This document shows, one piece after another, positions 1 to 8,113 of a stretch of 64,000 nucleotides of DNA. Below the pieces are notes generated by a model. That model saw only the letters and a list, made by a program, of their open reading frames with translations. It had not been told where the DNA came from and searched no databases. A program made the translations under genes and the position numbers. Source of the DNA: Sporichthya brevicatena (GTDB taxonomy: Bacteria > Actinomycetota > Actinomycetes > Sporichthyales > Sporichthyaceae); the NCBI RefSeq assembly GCF_039525035.1, contig NZ_BAAAHE010000052.1, positions 1-64,000 of the forward strand, written 5' to 3'. Positions within the stretch are counted from its first letter, which is position 1, and each line of letters begins with the position of its first letter.

Positions 1-60
1 CCTCGGCGGCCACCGCCCCGCTCTGCCTGGCCGATGACCCACGGATCAGTCAGGAGAGCC

Positions 61-108
61 AGAAAGGGTGACACCCCTTACTGCGCAGTAAGGGGTGTCA
101 CCCTTTCT
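61..108. terminator. Perfect 48-bp nested palindrome (family copy 1)
   Basis: Two 24-base arms meet with no spacer (61-84 and 85-108) and match perfectly. Each arm itself contains a smaller 5-1-5 palindrome, GGGTG-A-CACCC, so the element could fold as one long hairpin or with side arms. It lies just after the stop of the LuxR regulator (minus strand, stop at 124), which fits a transcription terminator; the right arm runs into TTTCTTT. The first 60 bases may hold the 3' end of a plus-strand gene from outside the window (stops at 35-37 or 69-71), which would make this a bidirectional terminator, but that cannot be shown. Three related elements lie at 27080, 36591 and 43964. Confidence 0.7.
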
Positions 109-123
109 TTCACGACAGCGGGG

Positions 124-870
124 TCAGAGCCAGCCGGAGTCGCGGACGATGCGGATGGCGTCGATGCGGTTGCGGGCGCCGAGCTTGCCGATGATCTTCG
201 ACAGGTAGTTCCGGACGGTGCCGTCGGAGAGGCAGAGCCGGGCCGCGATCTCGCGGACGGACTCGCCCTGGGCGGCGCGGCGGAGGACCTCGAGCTCGCG
301 CTGGGTCAGGGTGTGGGCGTCGGTCTCGAGCGCGGCGATCGCGAGCTTCGGGTCGACGACGCGCTCGCCGCCGGCGACGCGGCGGATGCTCTCCGCCAGC
401 CAGGAGGCGGGGGCGTCCTTGTCGACCAGACCCTGGGCGTGCGCCTCGAGGGCGCGGCGCAGGGTGCCGGGCGTGACGCTGCTGGTGAGCACGAGGACCT
501 TGCACCGGGGCGCGGCCTCGTGGAGCCGGCGCGAGAGCGCGAAGCCGTCGCGGCCGGGGGCGTCGACGTCGACGATCGCGACGTCGGCGCGGGCCCGGGT
601 GACGGCGGCGACGGCGTCACCGTCGGAGCGGACGGCGGCCACGACCTGGATGTCGCGCTCGAACGAGAGCAGCGCGACGAGGGCGCCGCCGTAGAGCGCG
701 AGGCTCTCGGCGAGCACGACGCGGATGACGCCCTGCCGGCGGAGCGCCTCGGCGCGGGCGGCGTTGGCCTCGGCGGCGGACACCGCGGCGGCCGCGGGCT
801 GCGGCACCACGGCGTAGCCGGTGGCGACCTGGGCCCGGGCCGGTACGGAGGTCTGCATCGGAGCACGCAT
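124..870 (-). CDS. LuxR/NarL-family response regulator
   Basis: Predicted cytoplasmic DNA-binding response regulator of 248 residues. The receiver domain fills the first two thirds and the C-terminal 65 residues form a LuxR helix-turn-helix (LTQRELEVLRRAAQG, then SDGTVRNYLSKIIGKL). The phosphoacceptor Asp is in AIVDVDAP and the conserved Lys in LVDKDAP. The acidic pocket is reduced to VLAES instead of the usual Asp-Asp pair. I chose ATG 870 because GAGGGGG sits 5 bases upstream; ATG 903 and TTG 912 are in frame but lack such a site. No kinase gene is adjacent; the kinase at 1179-2774 belongs with the OmpR regulator. The closest named relatives would be DesR-type regulators, but the target is unknown. 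Confidence 0.85.
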   Translation of the reverse strand: MRAPMQTSVPARAQVATGYAVVPQPAAAAVSAAEANAARAEALRRQGVIRVVLAESLALYGGALVALLSFERDIQVVAAVRSDGDAVAAVTRARADVAIVDVDAPGRDGFALSRRLHEAAPRCKVLVLTSSVTPGTLRRALEAHAQGLVDKDAPASWLAESIRRVAGGERVVDPKLAIAALETDAHTLTQRELEVLRRAAQGESVREIAARLCLSDGTVRNYLSKIIGKLGARNRIDAIRIVRDSGWL

Positions 871-1055
871 CTGTGCCCCCTCGGACTGCGTCCGGTAGCT
901 CATCGAATCCAACGCTCTTCAGTCCCCCCGTGGCCCACGGAACCAGCGAGCAAGCAGGTCGTTCTTACGCTTCGAAGATCACGGTACTGAGGCTGGTGTT
1001 ACTGCAGTTCTGCTTTGCAATTTCCAGCGTCTTCTTTGTGTGGGATCACTCGAAT

Positions 1056-1156
1056 GGGGGAACGCCCCCGGGCATGCCGGAGCGGATTTCCCCTGACTTT
1101 CCGGGCAAATCCGCTCTTTTCGCCCCAACTTCTGCCGCCCCCTGACGCAGCGTCAG
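1056..1156. other. Three small hairpins between LuxR gene and kinase gene
   Basis: The 308-base gap between the LuxR start (870) and the kinase stop (1179) holds three inverted repeats: GGGGG-AACG-CCCCC at 1056-1069, a 9-bp stem AGCGGATTT/AAATCCGCT at 1081-1115 followed on the plus strand by CTTTT, and the 7-1-7 palindrome CTGACGC-A-GCGTCAG at 1142-1156. They follow the kinase gene in its direction of transcription, so they probably end that operon. The promoter of the LuxR gene should lie in 871-1050, but no clear -10/-35 pair was seen. Confidence 0.45.
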
Positions 1157-1178
1157 ACCTTAGCGGTCGGGGCGATGG

Positions 1179-2774
1179 TCAAGAGGTAGGTGCGTCCGTC
1201 CGAGTGTCGTGCCGGACGGCAACCCCGTTCGCCTCGACGGGCGGCAGCGGACCGACGGGGATTCGCACCGTGAAGACCGTATTGCCCGGAACGCTCTGCA
1301 CCGAGACGGTGCCGTGGTGCGCCGCCACGACGGCGGCCACGATCGCCAGCCCGAGGCCGGTGCTGCCCGCCGCGCGCGAGCGTGACGAGTCGCCGCGGGC
1401 GAAACGCTCGAACACCTCGGGCAGCAACTCGGGCGCGATGCCCGGCCCGTTGTCGCTGACGGTGATGACGGCCTGCTGTGCCGGTCCCGTTCCCTCGACG
1501 CGGAGGCTCACGGTCACCTCGGTCTGCGGCGGGGTGTGCGTGCGCGCATTGCCGAGCAGGTTGGTGATGACCTGGGTGAGACGCGCGTTCTCGCCGATGA
1601 CCGTGATCGGCTCCTCGGGCACGTCCAGGCGCCAGACGTGGGACGGCCCGGCCGCGTGGGCGTCGCCGACCGCCCCGATCAGCACCTGCGTCAGGTCGAC
1701 GGGCTCGCGGACCAGCGGGCGACCGGAGTCGAGGCTGGCGAGCAGCAGCAGGTCCTCGACCAGGCCCGTCATGCGCACGGCCTGCGACTCGACGCGGCTC
1801 ATCGCGTGGGCGACGTCCTCCGGCACCGGTTCCTGGCTGCGCCGGCTCAGTTCGGCGTAGCCGCGGATCGCCGCGAGCGGTGTCCGCAGCTCGTGGCTGG
1901 CGTCGGCGACGAAGCGCCGCACGCGCGTCTCGCTGGCCTGACGGGCATTCAGCGCCGCGCCGACGTGGCCGAGCATGTTGTTGATGGCCGCACCGACCTG
2001 ACCGACCTCGGTGCGCGGGTCCGTGTCCTCCTCGGGCACCCGGACGGCGAGCGCGACCTCGCCCCGATCGAGCGGCATCGTCGCCACCTGCGTCGCCGTC
2101 GCGGCCACGCGGCGCAACGGACGCAGCGTCAGACGCACGATCGCGGCACCGGCCGCGGCCGCGAGCGCGAGCCCGGCGATCGTGACCGCGGTGATGATCG
2201 CGGCCAGTCGGAACACCGTGTCGCTGACGTTCGCCATCGGCAGGCCGGTGACAGCGATCGTCCCGTCCGAGACCCACTCCGCCCGGACGCGGTACTTCCC
2301 GAGGTCACCGCCGAGGTCACGCGTGTGCGGGCCGGTCTCGGGCTCGACGGTGAGCAGCACCGACGGGTTGCCGGCGACCTGGCCGGTCTCGCCGCTAGTG
2401 GTCAGCACCCGCGGGACCGTCACCAGCTGCCCGTTGCGGACCCGCGCGATCACCGTCCCCTCGATCTGACCAGGGCCGAACAGGCCGAACTGGGCGTTGA
2501 TCGGCGACTCGATCGAGCGCGTCGTGCGGTCGGCGGCGGCGTCGAGCCGCTCGTCGAGCTGGTCGATCAGATAGCTGCGGAGCGCGACCACGCTGACCAC
2601 GCCGATGACGAGGCTGACGACCGACAGCAGCGCGAGGAGCACCGCGATCAGTCGGGTGCGCAGGCTCCAGCCGCGCGGCCCCCAGGTGGTCCAGGCGCGG
2701 TGCAGCCGGTCCCGCGCCGAGGGCGGCGGGGACGGGGGCACCAGCGGCGCCGCGGGAGGCGGCGGAGCGGTCAT
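1179..2774 (-). CDS. Two-component sensor histidine kinase
   Basis: Membrane histidine kinase of 531 residues. A proline-rich N-terminal cytoplasmic tail is followed by a first membrane segment (about residues 42-65), an extracytoplasmic sensor region of about 120 residues, a second membrane segment (about 187-213) and a HAMP linker. The HisKA box has ADASHELRTPLAAI with the phosphoacceptor near His293. The ATPase domain shows the N box (NLLGNARTHTP), G1 box (DNGPGIAPE) and G2 box (GSTGLGLAI), so it should be active. It starts 7 bases after the stop of the OmpR regulator at 2782-3537 and is surely its partner. The signal is unknown. The organisation resembles MprB/TcrY-type actinobacterial kinases, but I do not assign a name. 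Confidence 0.93.
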   Translation of the reverse strand: MTAPPPPAAPLVPPSPPPSARDRLHRAWTTWGPRGWSLRTRLIAVLLALLSVVSLVIGVVSVVALRSYLIDQLDERLDAAADRTTRSIESPINAQFGLFGPGQIEGTVIARVRNGQLVTVPRVLTTSGETGQVAGNPSVLLTVEPETGPHTRDLGGDLGKYRVRAEWVSDGTIAVTGLPMANVSDTVFRLAAIITAVTIAGLALAAAAGAAIVRLTLRPLRRVAATATQVATMPLDRGEVALAVRVPEEDTDPRTEVGQVGAAINNMLGHVGAALNARQASETRVRRFVADASHELRTPLAAIRGYAELSRRSQEPVPEDVAHAMSRVESQAVRMTGLVEDLLLLASLDSGRPLVREPVDLTQVLIGAVGDAHAAGPSHVWRLDVPEEPITVIGENARLTQVITNLLGNARTHTPPQTEVTVSLRVEGTGPAQQAVITVSDNGPGIAPELLPEVFERFARGDSSRSRAAGSTGLGLAIVAAVVAAHHGTVSVQSVPGNTVFTVRIPVGPLPPVEANGVAVRHDTRTDAPTS

Positions 2775-2781
2775 CGACCCG

Positions 2782-3537
2782 TCACTGCTCAGCCGGCTTG
2801 AGGACGTACCCAGCCCCGCGCAGCGTGTGGATCATGGGCGCGCGACCCGCGTCGATCTTCTTGCGCAGGTAGGAGATGTAGAGCTCGACGACGTTCGCCT
2901 GCCCGCCGAAGTCGTAGTTCCAGACGCGGTCGAGGATCTGCGCCTTCGACAGCACCCGGCGCGGGTTCCGCATCAGGTACCGCAGCAGCTCGTACTCGGT
3001 GGCGGTCAGGTTGATCTCCTCGCCGCCGCGGCGGACCTCGTGGCTGTCCTCGTCGAGGGTAAGGTCACCGACCACCAGGAGCGCCTCGTTGCGGGTGTCC
3101 GCCGCCCGCGTCCGGCGGATCAGGCCACGCAGCCGGGCGACGACCTCCTCCAGGCTGAACGGCTTGGTGACGTAGTCGTCGCCGCCCGCGGTCAGGCCGG
3201 CGATGCGGTCCTCGACCGCATCGCGCGCGGTCAGGAACAGGACCGGGATGTCCGGGGTGTCCGCGCGCAGCCGGCGCAGCAGCTCCAGCCCGTCGACGTC
3301 GGGCAGCATCACGTCGAGCACGACCGCGTCGGGCCGGAACTCGCGGGCGGCCTTCATCGCCGAGGCGCCGTCCCCGGCCGTCCTGATGTCCCAGCCCTCG
3401 TAGCGGAGCGCCATCGAGAGCAGGTCGGTCAGGCTCGGCTCGTCGTCGACGACGAGCACCCGAACCGGCGACCCGTCCGCACGCCGGAGCTGAGGGCGGG
3501 AGTCCGTGCTGCTGTCGGAGGTCGGCATGATCATCAT
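2782..3537 (-). CDS. OmpR-family response regulator
   Basis: Response regulator of 251 residues with an intact receiver (VLVVDDEPSL acidic pocket, phosphoacceptor in VVLDVMLPDVDG, Lys in DYVTKPFSLEE) and a C-terminal winged helix (ATEYELLRYLMRNP, then SYLRKKIDAG). It is the first gene of an operon with the histidine kinase 7 bases downstream. The start region encodes MMIM, so ATG 3537, 3534 or 3528 are possible; the longer open frame upstream has no family match. It closely resembles the regulator at 27949-28707, with nearly identical recognition helices. Four 11-bp-spaced repeats lie right behind its start, which suggests that it controls its own gene and the divergent gene at 3695. Confidence 0.95.
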   Translation of the reverse strand: MMIMPTSDSSTDSRPQLRRADGSPVRVLVVDDEPSLTDLLSMALRYEGWDIRTAGDGASAMKAAREFRPDAVVLDVMLPDVDGLELLRRLRADTPDIPVLFLTARDAVEDRIAGLTAGGDDYVTKPFSLEEVVARLRGLIRRTRAADTRNEALLVVGDLTLDEDSHEVRRGGEEINLTATEYELLRYLMRNPRRVLSKAQILDRVWNYDFGGQANVVELYISYLRKKIDAGRAPMIHTLRGAGYVLKPAEQ

Positions 3538-3550
3538 TCTGCCCACCGCT

Positions 3551-3589
3551 CTGTTCCGAGTCTGTGGCATTTCTGTGCCAATCCTGTGG
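3551..3589. promoter_or_regulatory. Four 11-bp direct repeats, likely OmpR-type operator
   Basis: CTGTTC at 3551, CTGTGG at 3562, CTGTGC at 3573 and CTGTGG at 3584 are spaced by exactly 11 bases, the spacing typical of head-to-tail binding by OmpR-family regulators. They sit 14 bases upstream of the regulator start (3537) and about 105 bases upstream of the divergent DUF5666-like gene (3695). The same arrangement is seen at 28731-28769 before the second regulator gene. The operator role is inferred from spacing and position. Confidence 0.6.
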
Positions 3590-3694
3590 AACCCGCTCCG
3601 CCGGGCGCCGCGGCTCATCCCCGCGGCCCAGCAACGCACAAGGTCGTTCCAAGGTTCGTGGTGACGCTGGAGACATCCCGAGAACGGAGTCCCG

Positions 3695-4498
3695 ATGAAG
3701 ATCCCGACCTCCCTGACCGTCGGCCTGGCCGCGGTGGCCCTCGTCGCCGGCGGCGGCGCGGCGATCGCCGCCGGCCAGCCGAGCACCGACACCGCCGGCT
3801 CGGCGGACACCACCGCCACCGCCGAGGCCACCGCCGAGGCCACCGCCACCCCGGGCAAGCGCGTGCACGGCTTCGGCGGTCTGCTGCACAGCGAGTCCGT
3901 CGTCTCCGACGGCAAGGGCGGCTACGTCACGCGCCTGACCCAGATCGGCACGGTCGAGTCCGTCGACGCCGACCGCCTCACCGTCGTCAGCGAGGACGGG
4001 TACAAGCGGTCCTGGGCGCGGAACTCCGACACCGCCGTCGGCGGCGCGGGCTGGAGCGTGACGAAGAACGACGACGGCAGCTGGACCGTCAAGAAGGACA
4101 CCGGCGAGCTCGCCACCGGCGACGAGGTGATGGTCGCCGGCACGCTCGCGAAGGGTGCCGACACCGCAACCGCCGACCGGATCACCACCGTGCCCAAGGC
4201 CGGCGCGATCCCCGGGACGATCCTCAAGCGCCTCGACGGCGACCTCGGCGGCCGCCCCGGCGGGCTCACCGACCTGCGCGACCGTCTGAAGCAGCGGTTC
4301 GAGGGCGGCCCCGGGCTCGGCAGTGGGTTCGAGGACCGCGGGGAGGTCCGTCGCTTCGAGATGCGGACGCCCGACCGCTCGCGGGCTCCCCAGGCCGTTC
4401 CCGCCCCCGGGACCGCCGAGGCACCGGACCGCGCTCCCAGCAGCGGGGCGGTCCCGGCGGAGCCGAGCTGGTCCACCTCGCCCGCTTCGTTCACGTAA
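3695..4498 (+). CDS. Exported DUF5666-like protein
   Basis: Protein of 267 residues with an N-terminal hydrophobic segment (TVGLAAVALVAGGGAAIAAG, an uncleaved anchor or signal peptide). A Thr/Ala-rich linker leads to a beta-rich domain of about 90 residues (from LTQIGTVESVDADRLTVVS to ADRITTVPKAG) that resembles the small OB-like DUF5666 fold. The C-terminal third is Arg/Pro-rich and of low complexity. A GGAG site lies before the ATG. It is transcribed away from the OmpR regulator/kinase operon, with the 11-bp repeats between them, so it is a likely target of that system. A lipoprotein with two similar domains is part of the export operon beside the paralogous regulator (32136-33074). The biochemical function is unknown. 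Confidence 0.75.
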   Translation: MKIPTSLTVGLAAVALVAGGGAAIAAGQPSTDTAGSADTTATAEATAEATATPGKRVHGFGGLLHSESVVSDGKGGYVTRLTQIGTVESVDADRLTVVSEDGYKRSWARNSDTAVGGAGWSVTKNDDGSWTVKKDTGELATGDEVMVAGTLAKGADTATADRITTVPKAGAIPGTILKRLDGDLGGRPGGLTDLRDRLKQRFEGGPGLGSGFEDRGEVRRFEMRTPDRSRAPQAVPAPGTAEAPDRAPSSGAVPAEPSWSTSPASFT

Positions 4499-4544
4499 CG
4501 ACCAATTCGTTCCGGTCACCGGCCCGGGCACCTAGCATGCGCGA

Positions 4545-5426
4545 ATGCGAACTCACCTCGCGCTTCGCCGCGGCCTGGCCCTGACGCTCTGCCTGGCCGC
4601 GGCCGGCGCGGGTCTCGCGACCCCGGCGGCCGCGGCCGCCCGCACGGACACCGTCGTGGTCTCGATCTTCGGCGAGCCCGGGGACCCGGTGACCGGCGGC
4701 ACCTCGCACGTGTGGCGGACCGGTCCGGACTCCGTGCGGGCCGTCCGGTCCGGCGACGGGCTGCGGATCACGGCCCAGAACCCGGGGGCCGAGCGGTTTG
4801 TGTTCGACCTGATCCCGCCGGCCGGGGAGCCGATGACCGTCGGCACGCACCACGACCCGACGGCGACGCCCACCGCCGGGCGCGCGGTGCTGAACGTGAC
4901 CGGCGGCAACCGGTCGTGCACCGGCGGGCAGTCGGGGCACTTCGAGGTGCTCGACTTCTCCGCGGACGCCAACCGGTTCTGGGCCCTGTTCGAGCAGCGC
5001 TGCGCCGGGGCCGGCGGCTCCTACTTCGGGGAGATCCGCATCAACGCCGAGACGCCGCGGGGGCCGCTGATCGCGCCGTCCCGCCTGCAGTTCCCGGCGC
5101 GGGCGTTCGGGGCGGGCGCCATCAGCGTGCCGATCACGGTGGTCAACACCGGGACGGAGGCGCTGGCGTTCGGGGCGCCGATGATCGAGGGCCGGCCGGC
5201 GAAGTCCGCCGCGTCCCGGCTCGGCGACGACGACATCGGCATCGCCGGCACGCTCAGCTTCGCGGTCCGCGAGAGCACCTGCGCGGCCGTCCCCGCCGGG
5301 GAGTCCTGCACGGTGTGGGTGACGTACTCACCGCTGTTCCCCGGACCGGTCGAGGCCTACCTGGTGCTGCCGGACACCCGCACCGGTGACCGGTACCGGT
5401 CCTCCCTGGCCGGGTTCGTCGGCTGA
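4545..5426 (+). CDS. Secreted protein of unknown function
   Basis: Protein of 293 residues with a clear Sec signal peptide (basic MRTHLALRRG, hydrophobic core, cleavage probably after PAAAAA). The mature part begins with a beta-rich domain; around residue 180 (LQFPARAFGAGAISVPITVV) starts an Ig-like region of the kind found in choice-of-anchor or ASPM-like repeats (GESCTVWVTYSPLFPG). Four or more Cys residues (SCTGG, QRCAG, STCAAV, ESCTV) could form disulfides outside the cell. It follows the DUF5666-like gene by 46 bases and could be co-transcribed. No catalytic motif was recognised. Confidence 0.7.
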   Translation: MRTHLALRRGLALTLCLAAAGAGLATPAAAAARTDTVVVSIFGEPGDPVTGGTSHVWRTGPDSVRAVRSGDGLRITAQNPGAERFVFDLIPPAGEPMTVGTHHDPTATPTAGRAVLNVTGGNRSCTGGQSGHFEVLDFSADANRFWALFEQRCAGAGGSYFGEIRINAETPRGPLIAPSRLQFPARAFGAGAISVPITVVNTGTEALAFGAPMIEGRPAKSAASRLGDDDIGIAGTLSFAVRESTCAAVPAGESCTVWVTYSPLFPGPVEAYLVLPDTRTGDRYRSSLAGFVG

Positions 5427-5435
5427 GCCGGGTGG

Positions 5436-5454
5436 TCCCCCGGCCCGGGGGACG
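5436..5454. terminator. GC-rich palindrome between convergent genes
   Basis: The 9-1-9 palindrome GTCCCCCGG-C-CCGGGGGAC fills the gap between the secreted-protein stop (5426, plus) and the peptide deformylase stop (5455, minus). It has no T-tract, but its position between converging genes suggests a shared bidirectional terminator. Confidence 0.5.
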
Positions 5455-6015
5455 TCAGGCCCCGCGGCTGAAGTCGGCGTCGGCGAGAGCCTGCTTGCGG
5501 GCCCGCTTCGGGAGCCGGTCGACGTAGACCGTGCCCTCGAGGTGGTCGCACTCGTGCTGGAGGCACCGCGCGACCAGGCCGGTGCCGGAGATCTCGATCG
5601 GCTCCCAGTTCGCGTCGAACCCGGTCACCCGGGCCTCGCTGACGCGCGCCAGCACCGCCGTCGCGCCGGGCACGGACAGGCAGCCCTCGGTCCGTTCGAC
5701 GAGCTCACGGTGGCCGTTGGGCAGGTGCAGGGTCGGGTTGATCACGGTGCCGACGACGCTGCGCCCGGTCGGGTGGCCCTCGTCGTCCTGCTCCGGGCAG
5801 TCGATGACGAAGATCCGCAGACCGACGCCGATCTGGTTCGCGGCCAGGCCCACGCCCTCGGCGGCGTACATGCTGGCGAACATGTCCGCGATCAACTGGT
5901 CCAGATCCGGGGTGTCCCGGGTGACCTCGGCGCACGGACGGTGGAGCACGTCCTCGCCGTAGTAGGTGATGGGTCGGACCTGCCCGACCGGCCCGCCTGC
6001 ACTCTCCGCCGTCAT
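5455..6015 (-). CDS. def: Peptide deformylase
   Basis: Removes the N-formyl group from nascent proteins at the ribosome exit. The 186-residue length is normal for the family. All three signature motifs are present: GVGLAANQIG (54-63), EGCLSVPG (110-117, metal-binding Cys) and HECDH (154-158, two His metal ligands and the catalytic Glu). ATG 6015 gives the usual length; the longer open frame upstream crosses the divergent gene's start. It is divergent from the MshC-type ligase with 40 bases between starts and converges on the secreted-protein gene. Actinobacteria often carry more than one deformylase, so this may not be the only copy. Confidence 0.95.
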   Translation of the reverse strand: MTAESAGGPVGQVRPITYYGEDVLHRPCAEVTRDTPDLDQLIADMFASMYAAEGVGLAANQIGVGLRIFVIDCPEQDDEGHPTGRSVVGTVINPTLHLPNGHRELVERTEGCLSVPGATAVLARVSEARVTGFDANWEPIEISGTGLVARCLQHECDHLEGTVYVDRLPKRARKQALADADFSRGA

Positions 6016-6055
6016 GCCCGCGATGTTATTCGGCGGCAGTTGGCAAGATGGGGTC

Positions 6056-7243
6056 ATGGCAGGGATCACCAGACTCGGGTCCGGCGTCGTCGGCATGGCC
6101 GGCCGCACCGCGATACCGCCGCAGCCCGTCGACCGTGTGCTGCGCCTCGGCGGGGTTCGCCTGCCGATGCTCTCGCCGGGACGGCTGTACGTCTGCGGGA
6201 TCACCCCCTACGACGTCACCCACCTCGGCCACGCCGCCACGTTCGTCTGGGCGGACGTCTGCGCGACGGTGATGGGCCTGACCGGGATCGACGTCGAGGT
6301 CTGCCGCAACGTCACCGACGTGGACGACGTCCTCACCGCCGCCGCGGCGACCCGGGGGCGGAACTACGACGAGTTCGCGCTGTCGCAGCAGTTCCTGTTC
6401 GAGCAGGACATGGCCGCACTGCGCGTCGCGAAGCCCACCTACGACCCGCGGGCCCGCCACCACGTCGCGCACGTGATCGCGCTGGCCGCGGCCCTGCTGC
6501 ACAACAAGAAGGCGTACCACCGCGAGGGCTTCGTCTACTTCCGCGGGGCGCACGTGCCGGAGGAGTTCGGCATCGACCGCGAGCAGGCGGTGACGCTGTT
6601 CCGCGAGTTCGGCAACGACCCGGACGCCCCGCTCAAGGACGACCCGTTCGACGTCGCGGTCTGGCGCCCCTCCGACGAGAACCACCCCGCGTGGCCGAGC
6701 CCGTGGGGCTGGGGGCGGCCGGGCTGGCACGCCGAGTGCACCGCCATGGCCCACGCCCACCTCGGCCCGGGCTTCGACGTCCTGGCCGGTGGCGCCGACC
6801 TCGTCTTCCCGCACCACGCGTACCAGATCGCGATCGGTGAGGCCGCCTCCCGCATCGGCCACATGGCGCGGGGCCGCCTCGCCGTCGGCACGGTCAACAT
6901 TCACGGCGAGAAGATGGCCAAATCGACCGGCAACCTCGTCCTCGTCGCGGACCTGCTCTCCAAGTACCGCGCGGCCGGCATCCGGCTGTACCTGCTCGAC
7001 CGGCCGTGGGCGAACCCGTGGGAGTTCTCGCACGACGATCTCGCCGCCGCCGACGCCCGGCTCGACCAGCTCTACTCGGCCGCCGGCCGCCCCGGCGGGA
7101 ACGGCTCGGCCGGGGAGGCCGCGATCGCGGCGCTGCTCGACGACCTCGACGTCCCCTCGGCACTCAACATCGCCGAGGAGGCGGGCGGCGAGGCCGCGCG
7201 CATGGTCCTGCGGACGCTGCGGCTCGACGGCGGCGACAGCTAG
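6056..7243 (+). CDS. MshC-type cysteine ligase (CysS-like fold)
   Basis: Class I aminoacyl-tRNA-synthetase-like enzyme of 395 residues. It has the HIGH motif (HLGH, 56-59, within CGITPYDVTHLGHAAT), the KMSKS motif as KMAKS (286-290), and a Cys47/Cys228/His253 set that matches the zinc site of MshC. The GITPYD sequence and the lack of a C-terminal anticodon-binding domain point to MshC, which joins cysteine to GlcN-inositol in mycothiol synthesis, rather than to cysteinyl-tRNA synthetase. It is somewhat divergent (FPHHAYQIAIGEA, KMAKS), so it may be a paralogue; I leave the symbol blank. Its TAG stop overlaps the stop of the convergent regulator through a shared CTAG. Confidence 0.8.
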   Translation: MAGITRLGSGVVGMAGRTAIPPQPVDRVLRLGGVRLPMLSPGRLYVCGITPYDVTHLGHAATFVWADVCATVMGLTGIDVEVCRNVTDVDDVLTAAAATRGRNYDEFALSQQFLFEQDMAALRVAKPTYDPRARHHVAHVIALAAALLHNKKAYHREGFVYFRGAHVPEEFGIDREQAVTLFREFGNDPDAPLKDDPFDVAVWRPSDENHPAWPSPWGWGRPGWHAECTAMAHAHLGPGFDVLAGGADLVFPHHAYQIAIGEAASRIGHMARGRLAVGTVNIHGEKMAKSTGNLVLVADLLSKYRAAGIRLYLLDRPWANPWEFSHDDLAAADARLDQLYSAAGRPGGNGSAGEAAIAALLDDLDVPSALNIAEEAGGEAARMVLRTLRLDGGDS

Positions 7244-7944
7244 GCCGGTCCGATCCGGACGCAGCACATCGGCGGCTCGGGGTCGAGCCGCGGCGCCAGG
7301 CGGTCGGAGGCCTCAAGCCCGTCGGCGAGCCCGGTGAGCAGGTCGAGGTTCATCCCGCAGATCAGCAGGGTGTGACGCTCCATCAGACGATGGAACGGAC
7401 AGTTGGCGAGCGCGATCTCGCCGCGGTGCTCGCGGGGTTCGAAGCCCAGCTCCCGCAGGGCGGACATCGCCGCGTCGCGGAGCGCACGCCCCGACGGCCG
7501 GCGCGGCAGGTCGGCCCGCGCCGCGGCGCCCACCTCGCTGCCCTTCTCCCGGGCGACGCGGGACAGCGCCTCGCGCACCGGGCAACCCGTGTCGGCGGCC
7601 GCCCGGACGGCGTCGGCGAGGATCTCACCGGCCAGCTCGTACTGCCGCTCGGGGACCGAGACCGTCAGCTCGGAACGTGCTCGGCGGTACAGCTTCGCCG
7701 GCCGTCCCGCACCCGGACCCGCCTTGCCCGGCGGGCGCTCGTACCGCACCTCCAGCAGACCGACCTCGGTCAGCTTGTCGAGGTGGAAGGCCGCGACCGA
7801 CCGTGGCACCGACAGCCGCTCGGCGGCCTCGTCCCGGCCGACCCAGGTGTCCAGCTCGGCCATCAGCGCGTACAGGTCGCGGCGCAGCGGCTGGTCCAGA
7901 GCCGCAACGCCGGCGATCCGGGCGTCGCGCGACGGGAGGGCCAT
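7240..7944 (-). CDS. SufR-like HTH regulator with Cys-rich C-terminus
   Basis: Protein of 234 residues. The N-terminal winged helix-turn-helix (residues 15-90; RLSVPRSVAAFHLDKLTEVGLLEV) is of the ArsR/SufR type. The C-terminal part has four Cys in the order NCPFH, ICGMN and MCCVRIG, which resembles the Cys set that binds an iron-sulfur cluster in SufR-type repressors. ATG 7944 follows a GTGGGC-type site and gives a family-like N-terminus. It is divergent from the Liv-type transporter, whose start is 169 bases away, so it may regulate that operon, itself, or both. Cluster binding is inferred from the Cys pattern only. Confidence 0.75.
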   Translation of the reverse strand: MALPSRDARIAGVAALDQPLRRDLYALMAELDTWVGRDEAAERLSVPRSVAAFHLDKLTEVGLLEVRYERPPGKAGPGAGRPAKLYRRARSELTVSVPERQYELAGEILADAVRAAADTGCPVREALSRVAREKGSEVGAAARADLPRRPSGRALRDAAMSALRELGFEPREHRGEIALANCPFHRLMERHTLLICGMNLDLLTGLADGLEASDRLAPRLDPEPPMCCVRIGPA

Positions 7945-8113
7945 ACCGCCCACTCTAAAACCAGAGAACGTTGACGTAACACTGCCGCGGAACCTAGGGT
8001 CCGCAACATCTGGCGTTTTCTGAACTGGGCCTCCCCAGCCCCGTGCATTAGCGTCAGGCCGACATTCCTCGTGATGCGCTGGTCCCGGCGCGGCATCGGA
8101 GGTTCTACGACGC

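Noticed and set aside
2605-4584. Long plus-strand open frame opposite the kinase/regulator genes
   Set aside because: It is antisense to genes with clear motifs, its translation is Arg/Gly/Ala-rich without domains, and it arises from high GC at third codon positions. The same holds for many other long frames in the window.
6056-7243. Cysteinyl-tRNA synthetase
   Set aside because: Too short, no anticodon-binding domain, and the GITPYD motif is that of MshC.
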